The notes: generated from the letters alone by a model not told the origin. Counted from the first letter of the stretch, positions 55,112-63,831 are shown. The stretch is DNA of 64,000 nt from Clostridiaceae bacterium (GCA_902362365.1 CABIVQ010000007.1:1-64000); one strand, 5' to 3'. Made by a program: numbers and translations.

Positions 55112-55297
55112 TTAAGGTAATAAGTAAAATTCATATCCAGATTTTCTAGCTTCATCTATAACATTGCCAAGTACATCAGCATTAGTTTTAGATATAGCAT
55201 ATAACAATAGTATAGAACTGTCATGAAGATGACCTAATATATCATTAATTTCAGGCGTCATAAATTTATCGTTAGGGATAAAAAAGTTTATATTCAT
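55112..55297 (-). CDS. short ORF, doubtful
   Basis: 61 codons, MNINFFIPNDKFMTPEINDILGHLHDSSILLLYAISKTNADVLGNVIDEARKSGYEFYLLP. The composition is protein-like, but the SD is poor. It may be the end of a lost gene; no family recognised. Confidence 0.3.
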   Translation of the reverse strand: MNINFFIPNDKFMTPEINDILGHLHDSSILLLYAISKTNADVLGNVIDEARKSGYEFYLLP

Positions 55298-55387
55298 AAA
55301 TTTCTATTATGCATTTATACAGCATGCAAAAGATTATTGGTAGTATTGATTTATAAAATAAATATTACTAAAAGGGGTTATAAAATT

Positions 55388-56992
55388 ATGTATAAAAAAT
55401 ACTTAGAAAACATCAAAAGCATAAGTGATTTACATGCAGTTATAAATTACTACTATCCAAATCAACTAAAGAATAATAAAATGAACTGTCCATTTCATAA
55501 AGAAAAGAGTCCTAGTTTTTCTATAACTGATAAAGGAAATGGTGCATTTTACAAATGCTTTGGCTGCCAAGAAGGGGGAAATATAATAAACTTCATACAA
55601 AAAGTAGAAAATGTTAATTTTGTAGAAGCTTTAAAAAAAGCTTACGAAATACTAGGTAGACCAATAGATTTACCTAAACAAGAAAGAACAAGAGTTAACA
55701 TTGTGAATAAAGATAACTTAGTTAAATACTATGAAGAAAAGTCTAAGGAAGCTATAAAAGATGGAGATATAGAAAAAGCATTTGAAATGAGTTGTATGTC
55801 TGATAGGGAAAGAGATAAAAATTATTTTATAAAATATCCAAAACTAGATAATAAAGGTAGACCACAAAAAGTATGGGAAAATCTTGAAGTTATTTTAAAT
55901 AAAAATAAAATTGGCGTTTACTATAATGAAATAAGTAAAGAAATAGAAATAGAAGGCTTAAAAATAAATAATTTTGAAAGCCAGATAATAGATATACACT
56001 CTTTATGTATATCTTATGGACTTAATTTAAGCATAGATAAAATAGGAAAGTTTGTAACTAGAATAGGAATGGAATATCCGATTAATCCAGTAAAAGATTA
56101 TCTAAGAGATTGTTTACTTGATTATGAAGGTGGTCGAAATTACATAAGAAGCTTGTATGATGCTTTAATAACTCCAAAAGATTTTAATCCAAAGTTAAAA
56201 GAAATCTTAATTACAAAATGGTTATTAAATACAGCATCTATAGTATTCAATGATGGAACTTCCAATATAGAAGGAGTACTAACACTGCAAGGGGCACAAG
56301 GAATAGGAAAAACAAGACTCATAAGAAAGCTTGTGCCTATGTATGTAAAGACAGGTCTAGAACTCGATCCTAGTGATAAGGATAAAATAAATCAATGTAT
56401 AAAATACTGGGTAGTAGAACTTGGAGAGCTAGATTCTACTCTTAAGAAAGATTTAGCTAAAATAAAAGCATTTTTAACAGAGCAAGTAGATGAGTTTAGA
56501 AAGCCATATCATGCATCACCAATTAGATATCCTAGAATGACATCTTTTTATGCTACTGTTAATAATGAAGAATTTCTAAAGGATGAAACAGGGAATAGGA
56601 GATATTGGGTTATACCTGTTGAAAAAATAGATTTTGATATTATAGATAAAATTGATATAGACATGTTGTGGGGCGAGGTTATGTATTTAAAGGATTGTAG
56701 TAAAATGAATACTTACTTAGAAAATTTTGAGTTAGAAATGTTAAATCAAAGTAATAAAGGATTTAAGGTTTCAGGATATGTTGATATAGCAGTGGCTAAT
56801 GATTTAGACTGGTCAGTAGATAAGAAAAATTGGACTTGGAAAAGTTCTGATGAAATAGCATATAAATTAAAGATTAATAATACGAAAACTTTGAGAAATG
56901 CAATGGAGAGCCATGGAGCAATTTATAAAAGAACTAGTAGTAGAAGAGGATATATTTGTCCACCATATAAGTCTTTATTTGAGATTAATTAG
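55388..56992 (+). CDS. VapE-type primase-helicase of a phage satellite or prophage
   Basis: 534 residues from the ATG at 55388 (SD AAAGGGG). The N-terminal CHC2 zinc finger is C34-P-F-H37 ... CFGC (primase type). From ~290 on the VapE/P-loop domain has Walker A GAQGIGKT (K308), the Walker-B-like VVELGELD, the loop FLTEQVDEFRKPY, and TSFYATVNNEEFLKDETGNRRYWVIP. The C-terminal wHTH-like end covers WTWKSSDEIAYKL. It would unwind and prime an element's origin. No other phage genes are nearby, so it is a remnant or minimal satellite. Confidence 0.85.
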   Translation: MYKKYLENIKSISDLHAVINYYYPNQLKNNKMNCPFHKEKSPSFSITDKGNGAFYKCFGCQEGGNIINFIQKVENVNFVEALKKAYEILGRPIDLPKQERTRVNIVNKDNLVKYYEEKSKEAIKDGDIEKAFEMSCMSDRERDKNYFIKYPKLDNKGRPQKVWENLEVILNKNKIGVYYNEISKEIEIEGLKINNFESQIIDIHSLCISYGLNLSIDKIGKFVTRIGMEYPINPVKDYLRDCLLDYEGGRNYIRSLYDALITPKDFNPKLKEILITKWLLNTASIVFNDGTSNIEGVLTLQGAQGIGKTRLIRKLVPMYVKTGLELDPSDKDKINQCIKYWVVELGELDSTLKKDLAKIKAFLTEQVDEFRKPYHASPIRYPRMTSFYATVNNEEFLKDETGNRRYWVIPVEKIDFDIIDKIDIDMLWGEVMYLKDCSKMNTYLENFELEMLNQSNKGFKVSGYVDIAVANDLDWSVDKKNWTWKSSDEIAYKLKINNTKTLRNAMESHGAIYKRTSSRRGYICPPYKSLFEIN

Positions 56993-57000
56993 TTATAAAT

Positions 57001-57230
57001 AGGTGACATTTGGTGTCATGTGACATAGTTTTTTAGTTGGAGTTAGGTGAAAATTATGACATGATGTCAGGCAGCGCCACGAGATTTTAAGCTGGTGTCA
57101 AGTTATGAATATGGCTTATTTGAATTGATGTAGGGGTTAATGGCATGAGTGACATGATAGTTTAATTGGTGGTGAATTTTATATGTTTTTTTAGTAGTTA
57201 TAAAATAGGTGCCATTTGGCTAAAGTGTCA
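57001..57230. other. cluster of TGACA/TGTCA repeats, possible origin
   Basis: Eight copies of the 5-mer TGACA, read on either strand, occur at 57004, 57014, 57021, 57057, 57065, 57096, 57150 and 57226. AGGTGACATTTGG at 57001 is echoed by AGGTGCCATTTGG at 57207. It lies directly downstream of the primase-helicase gene, where satellite origins with iterons are often found. No gene in 56993-57376. Confidence 0.5.
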
Positions 57231-57376
57231 TAATTATATATTTATATAAAGATTAACGGATTATAGAAAACTGAAGAACTTGGATAAAACCTATTCAAAT
57301 ATTGTTTAATTCAAATATTTAATGTATATACTACAATTATTAAAATAAAGAAAAAATAAGAAACTTGGTGATTTTA

Positions 57377-57889
57377 ATGATATACATATATAATTGTTAT
57401 GGAGGAACCCACTCATCTATTCTAGCAGTTGCTTATCACTTAGAAATGCTGGATGAAACTCGAGAACCGACTAAGGATGAAATATTGAATTTACCCAATT
57501 TTAATAAATTAGAACATGGAAATCGTGGAGAACTTTTTTATTATGGAAGTTATAAAGATGGAAACGAAGTATATACTATAAGCAGGGGAGGTTCAAAGGT
57601 TTTAATTCCAGGATTATATAACTTAGCTTCTATGCTTCATAAACAAAAGCTATTAAATGAGAAAATTATATTTTCCAATACGTCACCAACGGTTCCATTA
57701 CCAATGACCTTTGGTGGGTTATTTTCTAGATGGTTAAAAATTGATTTTATAGGAGTCCCCTTGCTTGTAAAGGGAGCAAAAAAATCATACAAGGATATTA
57801 TAGAACTTGTAAAACACACAAAGAAGGTAGCAAAAGAAGATAAGTCAGAGATTATTATTTTAGATAATAAGGAATTTAAGAAAAAATGA
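57377..57889 (+). CDS. DUF3189 family protein
   Basis: 170 residues, starting MIYIYNCYGGTHSSILAVAYHLEML, with PNFNKLEHGNRGELFYYG, YTISRGGSKVLIPGLYNL and FSNTSPTVPLPMTFGG. This is the DUF3189 pattern common in Clostridia; the glycine-rich start suggests nucleotide binding, but function is unknown. The ATG at 57377 follows TTGGTGATT; upstream TTG/GTG codons are within that site. Confidence 0.78.
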   Translation: MIYIYNCYGGTHSSILAVAYHLEMLDETREPTKDEILNLPNFNKLEHGNRGELFYYGSYKDGNEVYTISRGGSKVLIPGLYNLASMLHKQKLLNEKIIFSNTSPTVPLPMTFGGLFSRWLKIDFIGVPLLVKGAKKSYKDIIELVKHTKKVAKEDKSEIIILDNKEFKKK

Positions 57890-57982
57890 TTTTTCATCAG
57901 GGAGCTTTGATAAAGTAAACTTATGTAATTGTATTTATAATTTTGAATCTGTTTTAAACCAGTGTTGATAATGGAACGTATA

Positions 57983-58012
57983 AAAGTGGACAAATTAATT
58001 TGTCCACTTTAC
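57983..58012. terminator. bidirectional terminator
   Basis: AAAGTGGACAAATT and AATTTGTCCACTTT (57983-58010) are fully complementary. Confidence 0.88.
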
Positions 58013-58055
58013 TTATAAATCACAATACTTTAAAATTGTGCAATAGAATCAATTT

Positions 58056-58430
58056 TTACTGAAGCAATTGTTTTTTATTTGTATCATATTCTCTATGTTC
58101 TTTTGAAACTTCATTTAACCATTCATCTATTGCCGCCTTAGAAAAATATTGCTTTTCATTTACTGTAAAATAGGGAAACATAATTCCTGTAAAACTACCA
58201 GTTTCCTCTAACATACTTTTTTCTGTATTTATTATTCCTTGAACTTCTTCTTCTGTCATTCCAAGGTAGTTAGCAGCTTCAGATACAGTAAAAACATTAC
58301 TATCAATAGTATAGTTTTTGGTTTGTATGTTAGTTGATTTTTGTATTGAATATCCTAAGAAAATTGAACTTAACATTATACCCAATGTTAGTATAACTAT
58401 TGATATTGATAGTGGTTTATTATTTTGCAA
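58056..58430 (-). CDS. membrane-anchored helix-turn-helix protein
   Basis: 124 residues. N-terminal membrane segment ISIVILTLGIMLSSIFLGYSI, then an excisionase/MerR-like helix-turn-helix (FTVSEAANYLGMTEEEVQGIINTE) and a C-terminal YFTVNEKQYFSKAAIDEWLNEVSKEHREY. The same domain is used by phage excisionases, but the membrane anchor makes a DNA role unusual. TTG start behind GGGGGCAGG. Confidence 0.65.
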   Translation of the reverse strand: MQNNKPLSISIVILTLGIMLSSIFLGYSIQKSTNIQTKNYTIDSNVFTVSEAANYLGMTEEEVQGIINTEKSMLEETGSFTGIMFPYFTVNEKQYFSKAAIDEWLNEVSKEHREYDTNKKQLLQ

Positions 58431-58543
58431 AATACCTGCCCCCTTTTATAATGATCAATATAATATGATTTTTTATTACTTTGATATTCCTATTATACAT
58501 AAATTATGGATTATAATTCCAGTAATTATGTAAATAAAATTAA

Positions 58544-58724
58544 ATTGCTAGAGTGATAGAAAAATTAGGACTTGAAGCAATAATACTTCATAAACAAGCT
58601 AGTTCAGAAAATACAATAATTGAAAAAATATATAAATATGGATAGCAGTGAAGCATGACAAATACAGATAGTAAGGGAAATGAAGAAACAAGGGTATCAG
58701 ATAGATGCAAATAATTTATTTTAA
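58544..58724 (+). pseudogene. TIR-like nucleotide-binding protein remnant
   Basis: IARVIEKLGLEAIILHKQASSENTIIEKIYKYG-stop resembles the central part of proteins with a predicted nucleotide-binding TIR-like domain, used as effectors in some bacterial immune systems. Further on, QIVREMKKQGYQIDANNLF-stop resembles their C-terminus. The segment between is deleted and the start is lost. Confidence 0.55.
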
Positions 58725-58748
58725 TCAACAACTACCTCCTTTGGAGGT

Positions 58749-58780
58749 GTTACGGAGAACCGTATCACAAGTAACGGAGC
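58749..58780 (+). repeat. short repeat shared with 63466-63492
   Basis: GTTACGGAGAACCGTATCAC then AAGTAACGG. The second copy has one base changed and retains a pairing partner that makes it a terminator; here the second arm is lost. Confidence 0.6.
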
Positions 58781-58862
58781 GTAGATTGAATAAAATACTG
58801 TTAAGACAAATTGGAATTGTTAAAGTTATAGTTTTATTATATAAATCCTTACAAAAGAACCC

Positions 58863-58903
58863 CTTAAAATTGACAAATCTGTCAACTCTAAGAGGTTTAT
58901 TTA
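58863..58903. terminator. terminator of the ABC-F gene
   Basis: AACCCCTTA...TTGACA faces TGTCAA...TAAGAGGTT, a nested stem overlapping the final codons of the convergent ABC-F gene. Confidence 0.65.
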
Positions 58904-60640
58904 AAGTGATTTGATTAACTCTTCTAATTTTTCAGATAAAGTTCTTGCACGTTCAAAATCAGTATCCTTTAAAGCAGAAGCTATTTCCAGTTCAACTGAT
59001 TTTTTCTTTTCTTCAATTTGCAGATAATCTTTGTCAAAATGATTAGCATAAATCATCTTTCTAAATTTACGCATGCTCATTTTTCTAATTGTCTTATCTT
59101 CAATAAGTAAAACATAATCAGCACAGTTAACTATAAAATGATAATCATGAGAAACCATTAAAATAGCACCTTTATAATCTGCGATGGCTTTTTCTAGAGC
59201 CATTTGAGAATAAATATCTAAGTGGCTTGTAGGCTCATCCATTAGCAACATATTTGCTTTACTAGCAGAAACCTTCGCCAATTGAAGTATATTCTTTTCT
59301 CCACCAGATAAAGATTCAATCTTTTGTGTAAGTATATCTGCATCAAAACCATATCTTGCAACATATCTTCTAACTTCACCATAAGTCTCAAATCCAACAT
59401 CATAGAACTCTTGAAGTATTGTATTAGACTCATTTACTACCTCACTTTGAATTTGAGATAAATAAGCTAATTTAATGTTTTCATTTATTTTTATAGAGTC
59501 ATTATTATTTTTAAATATTTCTTTTAATAAAGTAGTTTTTCCAACACCATTTGTACCAACAATAGCTACTTTATCAGTAGATTTTATCTCGAAGTTAACA
59601 TTTTCTAAAAGAACTTCATCAAATGATATACCAAAGTCACAAGCCTTTAAAGCAATAGTTTCTTCAATTTCATTATTTGTCTCTAAATTGATATATGGTT
59701 GTTTAATATCTACAAATGGTGCTTTAATTCTATTGGCTTCTAATCTTTCTTGGATTTTAACTCTAGCTTTTAGAGCTCTACCTCTAGAAGCTTCAGAATT
59801 ATAAGTTGCTTTTTCTCTTAATATTTCGATTAAAGCTTCATTTCTTGCAATTTCTTTTTCATCAGCGATAGCCATTTCTTGTAACTCGATTTTAGTTTGA
59901 AGAAGAGAGAAGTTATAATCAACATATCTTCCATCAAATTCTTGTAGCTCTGTATTCTCAAGGTGGATAATTTTATTAAAGCAATGATTTAATAAATATC
60001 TGTTATGTGTAATAACTAAAATTGTTTTCTTATGAGAATTAATTAAATTTTTAAGAGCGTTAAGGTTCTCAAAATCTAAGAACACATCTGGCTCATCCAT
60101 AATCATTAAATCTGGGTTATTGAGCATTTCCTTAATAACTTGAATAAGTTTAAATTCTCCACCACTAAGTTCAGATATCATTTTATCTTTATGCTTAGTT
60201 AAATTTGCAACATATAGTTTCTTACTTATGTTGTTTTTGTAATTATCACCACCAATTGCATCAAATGCATCTAAAGCTTTTTGGTACTTTTCTAGTAAAG
60301 TATCAATATCATCAGAAGTTCCCATTTCACTACAAATAGATGATATTTCATTTTCTAGCTTGATAAATTCTTCAGCTATATATTCGAAAACAGTAATTTC
60401 CTTTGTTTTGTCTAGTTGTGAGAACTGGCTTACATACCCAATTTTTAAGTTTGGATCCATTTCTAATTTACCATCAAACAGGTATCTTTCTGGATCCATT
60501 ATTATATTTATAAGTGTACTCTTTCCGCTACCACTTGCTCCTATAAAAGCACAATGTTGACCTTCTTCTAATGTAAATGAAACATTATTATATAGATCTC
60601 TTTGCAAAAATGAGTAGGACAAGTTGTCAATTTTTATCAT
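58901..60640 (-). CDS. ABC-F family ATPase (possible ribosome-protection protein)
   Basis: 579 residues from the ATG at 60640 (SD AGAGAGG; an in-frame start 21 bases upstream overlaps the SD). Two ABC domains without membrane segments: Walker A GASGSGKST and GTNGVGKTT, signatures LSGGEFKL and LSGGEKNILQLAK, Walker B DLMIMDEPDVFLDF and MLLMDEPTSHLD. The helical linker at ~240-305 (RNEALIEILREKATYNSEASRGRALKARVKIQERLE) would reach the ribosome. A C-terminal coiled coil follows. ABC-F proteins remodel ribosomes; the attenuator-like leader favours an antibiotic-protection member. Confidence 0.88.
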   Translation of the reverse strand: MIKIDNLSYSFLQRDLYNNVSFTLEEGQHCAFIGASGSGKSTLINIIMDPERYLFDGKLEMDPNLKIGYVSQFSQLDKTKEITVFEYIAEEFIKLENEISSICSEMGTSDDIDTLLEKYQKALDAFDAIGGDNYKNNISKKLYVANLTKHKDKMISELSGGEFKLIQVIKEMLNNPDLMIMDEPDVFLDFENLNALKNLINSHKKTILVITHNRYLLNHCFNKIIHLENTELQEFDGRYVDYNFSLLQTKIELQEMAIADEKEIARNEALIEILREKATYNSEASRGRALKARVKIQERLEANRIKAPFVDIKQPYINLETNNEIEETIALKACDFGISFDEVLLENVNFEIKSTDKVAIVGTNGVGKTTLLKEIFKNNNDSIKINENIKLAYLSQIQSEVVNESNTILQEFYDVGFETYGEVRRYVARYGFDADILTQKIESLSGGEKNILQLAKVSASKANMLLMDEPTSHLDIYSQMALEKAIADYKGAILMVSHDYHFIVNCADYVLLIEDKTIRKMSMRKFRKMIYANHFDKDYLQIEEKKKSVELEIASALKDTDFERARTLSEKLEELIKSL

Positions 60641-60685
60641 ATAATTACCTCTCTTTATCATTTAAAAAAATTTCGCTAAGATATA

Positions 60686-60712
60686 AAAAGAGCCTATAAA
60701 AATAAGCTCTTT
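60686..60712 (-). promoter_or_regulatory. attenuator-like hairpin in the ABC-F leader
   Basis: Read on the minus strand, AAAGAGC...GCTCTTT (60712-60687) is followed by TTTATATC, 46 bases before the ABC-F start. It resembles an intrinsic terminator in a leader, as found before many antibiotic-resistance ABC-F genes. The rest of 60713-60960 shows no gene. Confidence 0.55.
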
Positions 60713-60980
60713 AATATATAATCAATCTCAATTTTGTAATTGATAGTATATAGTAACGACATTTTTTGATTTACTTTTGATAGCATAACATTTTTTAAGA
60801 CTAATTTCAATTATTTAAAATTGGATTTTTTCGTAGAAAATTCAAGATATATTTATATCAATGTTTATGTTTTTTTATATCATAAAGCATAATATTAAAT
60901 ATAGTGGTAACTATAATATAAAAATAATAAATATTTATTATTAAAAGTAATTATACAATTTTATTAAAGGAGTGTCTTAT

Positions 60981-61349
60981 ATGGAGCATGACAATAATGA
61001 AAAAAGAGGAAATGATAATAGTTTATTAAGATGGATAGGAAGATTTATATTAGTTGCAGTTATTCTAATGATAACATCATTTGTAACTCCAGGATTTTCA
61101 ATCAATGGACTATGGTCATTTTTAATAGCTGCGGTTGTAATATCTGGATTAGATTATTTAGTAGAATTACTTATGGGAGTTGATGCATCTCCTTTTGGAA
61201 AAGGAATAAAAGGATTTATAATTGCAGCGATAATAATATATTTAGCACAATTTTTAGTTCCGAATATGGGCGTAACTATTATAGGAGCAATACTAGCGGC
61301 GATAGTTATTGGAATTTTAGATGCAGTATTTCCTGCTAGAGCTATGTAA
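60981..61349 (+). CDS. phage-holin-family (Phage_holin_4_2) membrane protein
   Basis: 122 residues from the ATG at 60981 (SD AAAGGAG). Polar N-terminus, then four hydrophobic segments (IGRFILVAVILMITSFVTPGF; LWSFLIAAVVISGLDYLVELL; GIKGFIIAAIIIYLAQFLV; GVTIIGAILAAIVIGILDAVF). The family is widespread in bacterial genomes and mostly not a real phage holin. No endolysin nearby. Confidence 0.8.
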   Translation: MEHDNNEKRGNDNSLLRWIGRFILVAVILMITSFVTPGFSINGLWSFLIAAVVISGLDYLVELLMGVDASPFGKGIKGFIIAAIIIYLAQFLVPNMGVTIIGAILAAIVIGILDAVFPARAM

Positions 61350-61596
61350 TTTAAAATATATTTAAAGCGGTTATAGATAGCCATATTACAATAAAGTAAT
61401 ATGGTTTTTTTATATAGAACCAATATTAAACAATATGGCATTTTATAAACTTAGTAAATAAAAAAGACTTATGTGAGCCAGTGGATGCTATATATGAGTA
61501 TAAAAAATTTATTGATACTTTTATAAAGATTTATATAAATAAGAAGTTCCTTTCTTGACAGAAATGAATATCATATACGGAGAGGAGCTGATAGAC

Positions 61597-61911
61597 ATGT
61601 ATTCAAATAAAGAAAATTATAATAGAGAAGAAGGTAACCTTCAAGATAAGTGTAGAAGTTTAATAAGTTATCACGTAATTTTTACCATGAGAGATGGAAG
61701 AATGTTTGATGGTATTATTGAAGATGTTGATAGAGATAATGTTACTGTATTGGTTGGGGAAGATATGGTAGAGGGAGAAGGTGAAAGCAATAATAGACAA
61801 TTTGGACCTAGAAGATTTAGAAGATATAGTAGAAGACGTATTCCGCTTGCTAGTTTAATTGGTCTATCACTATTAGCATATCCTTATATATTCCCACCAT
61901 TTTTGTTCTAG
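61597..61911 (+). CDS. small basic protein with Lsm-like core, unknown
   Basis: 104 residues from the ATG at 61597 (SD AGAGGAG). The centre YHVIFTMRDGRMFDGIIEDVDRDNVTVLVGEDM reads like a five-strand Sm/Lsm barrel. An Arg-rich stretch (RQFGPRRFRRYSRRR) and a hydrophobic end (LASLIGLSLLAYPYIFPPFLF) follow. Similar proteins occur in spore-forming Clostridia. The Arg patch could bind nucleic acid or acidic polymer and the tail could insert in a membrane or coat; function unproven. Confidence 0.65.
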   Translation: MYSNKENYNREEGNLQDKCRSLISYHVIFTMRDGRMFDGIIEDVDRDNVTVLVGEDMVEGEGESNNRQFGPRRFRRYSRRRIPLASLIGLSLLAYPYIFPPFLF

Positions 61912-61998
61912 ATTAAATGATTGTATTTTATATCGAGCATGTATGATAATAAAATAAGGCTATGTTAGCTATCTTCGTGATAAATATGGCATAAAAAC

Positions 61999-62088
61999 AA
62001 CCACATCTTAGACTTTTCAGTACATTGAATTCTAAGATGTGGTTACTTCTATAACTTACTATAAATTGTTCGTAATATATTAAAATTG
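61999..62088 (-). repeat. module B plus hairpin (3' unit of the 62.1-kb gene)
   Basis: On the minus strand: TTTTAATATATTACGAACAA, then AACCACATCTTAGA (62044-62031) pairing with TCTAAGATGTGGTT (62012-61999), with T-rich tail. It aligns with 50341-50430. Confidence 0.8.
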
Positions 62089-62128
62089 AGATTTTCATTT
62101 TATGTTCTTGAAATGTCTATGTTTATAT

Positions 62129-62500
62129 CTATATTTCCAAATAATTTTTAACTTTATTTATAATAACAGACATAAGATAAACAAATGTTAATAAAAATAT
62201 AAATGATTGAACATTTAAATATATTATATTAATACAGAAACCATACAATGCGATGGATGTTGTAGATATTATTCCCCATAATTTATTTTTTAGAAGACCA
62301 TATATTGATAAGTTATATATATATGCTTTGCACAGTGTTACCCCGATAAATGATACGTATGTTTGATAAAAACCTAAGTTTATTAGTATCTCTCCTTCTC
62401 CACTTGTATTTAATAATTCTATCAGTGTTGCCAATATAAATACTATTGCTACTATATAGTAACCTTTTGGTAATTTATACTCATTTTTTTCAACTGACAT
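62129..62500 (-). CDS. small membrane protein, unknown
   Basis: 123 residues, four hydrophobic segments (YYIVAIVFILATLIELL; YVSFIGVTLCKAYIYNLSIYGLL; LWGIISTTSIALYGFCINIIYL; SFIFLLTFVYLMSVIINKV). ATG after GAGGGGGA. Unknown family. It is bounded by module A upstream (62540-62577) and module B plus hairpin downstream, the same arrangement as the lipoprotein gene at 49.8 kb. Confidence 0.68.
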   Translation of the reverse strand: MSVEKNEYKLPKGYYIVAIVFILATLIELLNTSGEGEILINLGFYQTYVSFIGVTLCKAYIYNLSIYGLLKNKLWGIISTTSIALYGFCINIIYLNVQSFIFLLTFVYLMSVIINKVKNYLEI

Positions 62501-62539
62501 TTATTCTTCCCCCTCTTTTTTGATGCTAAATTTATTTAT

Positions 62540-62577
62540 TTCGTAGTATATAACAATTGCAAACTTGATTATATTAT
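62540..62577 (-). repeat. module A
   Basis: Minus strand: ATAATATAATCAAGTTTGCA then ATTGTTATATACTACGAA. It is the reverse-oriented twin of 44323-44361 and 49779-49817. The stretch 62578-63008 has no supported gene; a minus-strand frame at ~62650-62790 (EYKKGDRIKDMLLNVATKDT...) may be a gene remnant. Confidence 0.7.
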
Positions 62578-63008
62578 GCAAAATATTCAATTATTTTTCA
62601 ATTACAAAATAGTTTCATTAATTTGAAGTAAAGTTCCTTATTTTAAGTTAACTCAATGAATCTATTTCTAATAGTGGTTATAGTTACATATGTATCTTTA
62701 GTAGCTACATTCAATAGCATATCTTTAATTCGGTCACCCTTTTTATACTCCTTTATTAGTAAAATATTAAATATTATTATAAGGTTATATGATTATAATT
62801 CCTGTATTTATTGTATTATATTTAATAAAAGTTTATAAGTGCATTAATGTTATATAATTAAATTGCACTATTAATCTAGGTTTATTAATAAAATAATATT
62901 TGCATCTTTGAAACGATATAGACTGATACACCGTCTATATAAAGTAGAAAAGAAATGACATGAATTAAAAGTCATGTTGATAAATAGGAATTTGAAAAGG
63001 AGTCTTAT

Positions 63009-63374
63009 ATGAAAAATTATTCACAAGAAGAACTACAGAATGCATTAAAAATTGTATCTTCAACTATTAGTAAATGTGAGAAGATACAGCCAAAATTTAA
63101 AGAAGGAACGTCGCACTTTTCACTTTTGAGAAATAGAATTGAAGCATTGAAAATTTCTAAATGTTTAATAGAAAATGACCCAAGTATACAGGAATATACT
63201 GAAGATGATTTGGAAAAGGCATTACCACCTGTGATTTCAATTATTAATAAAACTGAAAAAGCTCAAAGTAAGTATGATGAAGGAACTACTCAGTTTAAGC
63301 GATTTTCACCAATGATAGAGGCAATGTATATCGCAAAATCATTAATAACAAATGAAATTAGTAAAAGAAAGTAA
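63009..63374 (+). CDS. protein of two tandem ~55-residue repeats, unknown
   Basis: 121 residues. Repeat 1 (YSQEELQNALKIVSSTISKCEKIQPKFKEGTSHFSLLRNRIEALKISKCLI) and repeat 2 (YTEDDLEKALPPVISIINKTEKAQSKYDEGTTQFKRFSPMIEAMYIAKSLI) align without gaps. Each is a likely helix pair with a conserved KFKEGT/KYDEGT turn. Cytosolic, SD AAAGGAG, closed by a strong terminator. Function unknown; the domain could be a small binding module. Confidence 0.75.
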   Translation: MKNYSQEELQNALKIVSSTISKCEKIQPKFKEGTSHFSLLRNRIEALKISKCLIENDPSIQEYTEDDLEKALPPVISIINKTEKAQSKYDEGTTQFKRFSPMIEAMYIAKSLITNEISKRK

Positions 63375-63465
63375 GTCCAGTTTTAGGTGAGATTGGAATT
63401 TAACTAATCTACATTTATTTAGTATATACAGAAAATAGTAAAATTGAAAAAACTCACTTGAAACA

Positions 63466-63508
63466 GTTACGTAGAACCGTATCACAAGTAAGTGATACGG
63501 TTTTTTAA
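63466..63508 (+). terminator. terminator, also second copy of a short repeat
   Basis: GTTACGTAGAACCGTATCAC begins the part shared with 58749. AACCGTATCAC (63476-63486) pairs with GTGATACGGTT (63493-63503), then T6. The following 63508-63831 has no supported gene; a 29-codon frame at 63651-63740 (IEEIFKYTSLGESVIEIDSS...) may be a remnant. Confidence 0.88.
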
Positions 63509-63831
63509 TAAAAAAGAATTATATATTGATAATAACTAATAATTAAGGGATTGAAAAATATACAAAATAATTAGTAGTAAAAGGTGAAATACATTATTAG
63601 GCATTAGTAGTTTCAATAAATATAAATAATAATGACATAAAAGATTATAAATTGAGGAAATTTTTAAATATACGTCACTAGGTGAAAGTGTAATAGAGAT
63701 TGATAGCTCAAGTAAAAGATGGGCAGATATTTTATCATAAAGAAATATATTAGTCGCAATTTGTCGAACTATACATATATTATGAGTAGGAAGTATTACT
63801 TCCAACTATAATATGAAAGGAGTCTTTATAT

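Noticed and set aside
57001..57230. CRISPR array
   Set aside because: The repeats are only 5-13 bases, occur in both orientations and have irregular spacing.
58705..58914. 69-codon plus-strand ORF after the TIR-like remnant
   Set aside because: Runs through a repeat and a terminator and overlaps the convergent ABC-F gene end; no SD.
62656..62838. 60-codon plus-strand ORF
   Set aside because: No SD; the opposite strand carries more convincing coding-like text, so it is noted only as a possible remnant.
63536..63805. 89-codon minus-strand ORF
   Set aside because: AT-rich low-complexity Leu/Ile-rich translation without SD; more likely chance than a gene.
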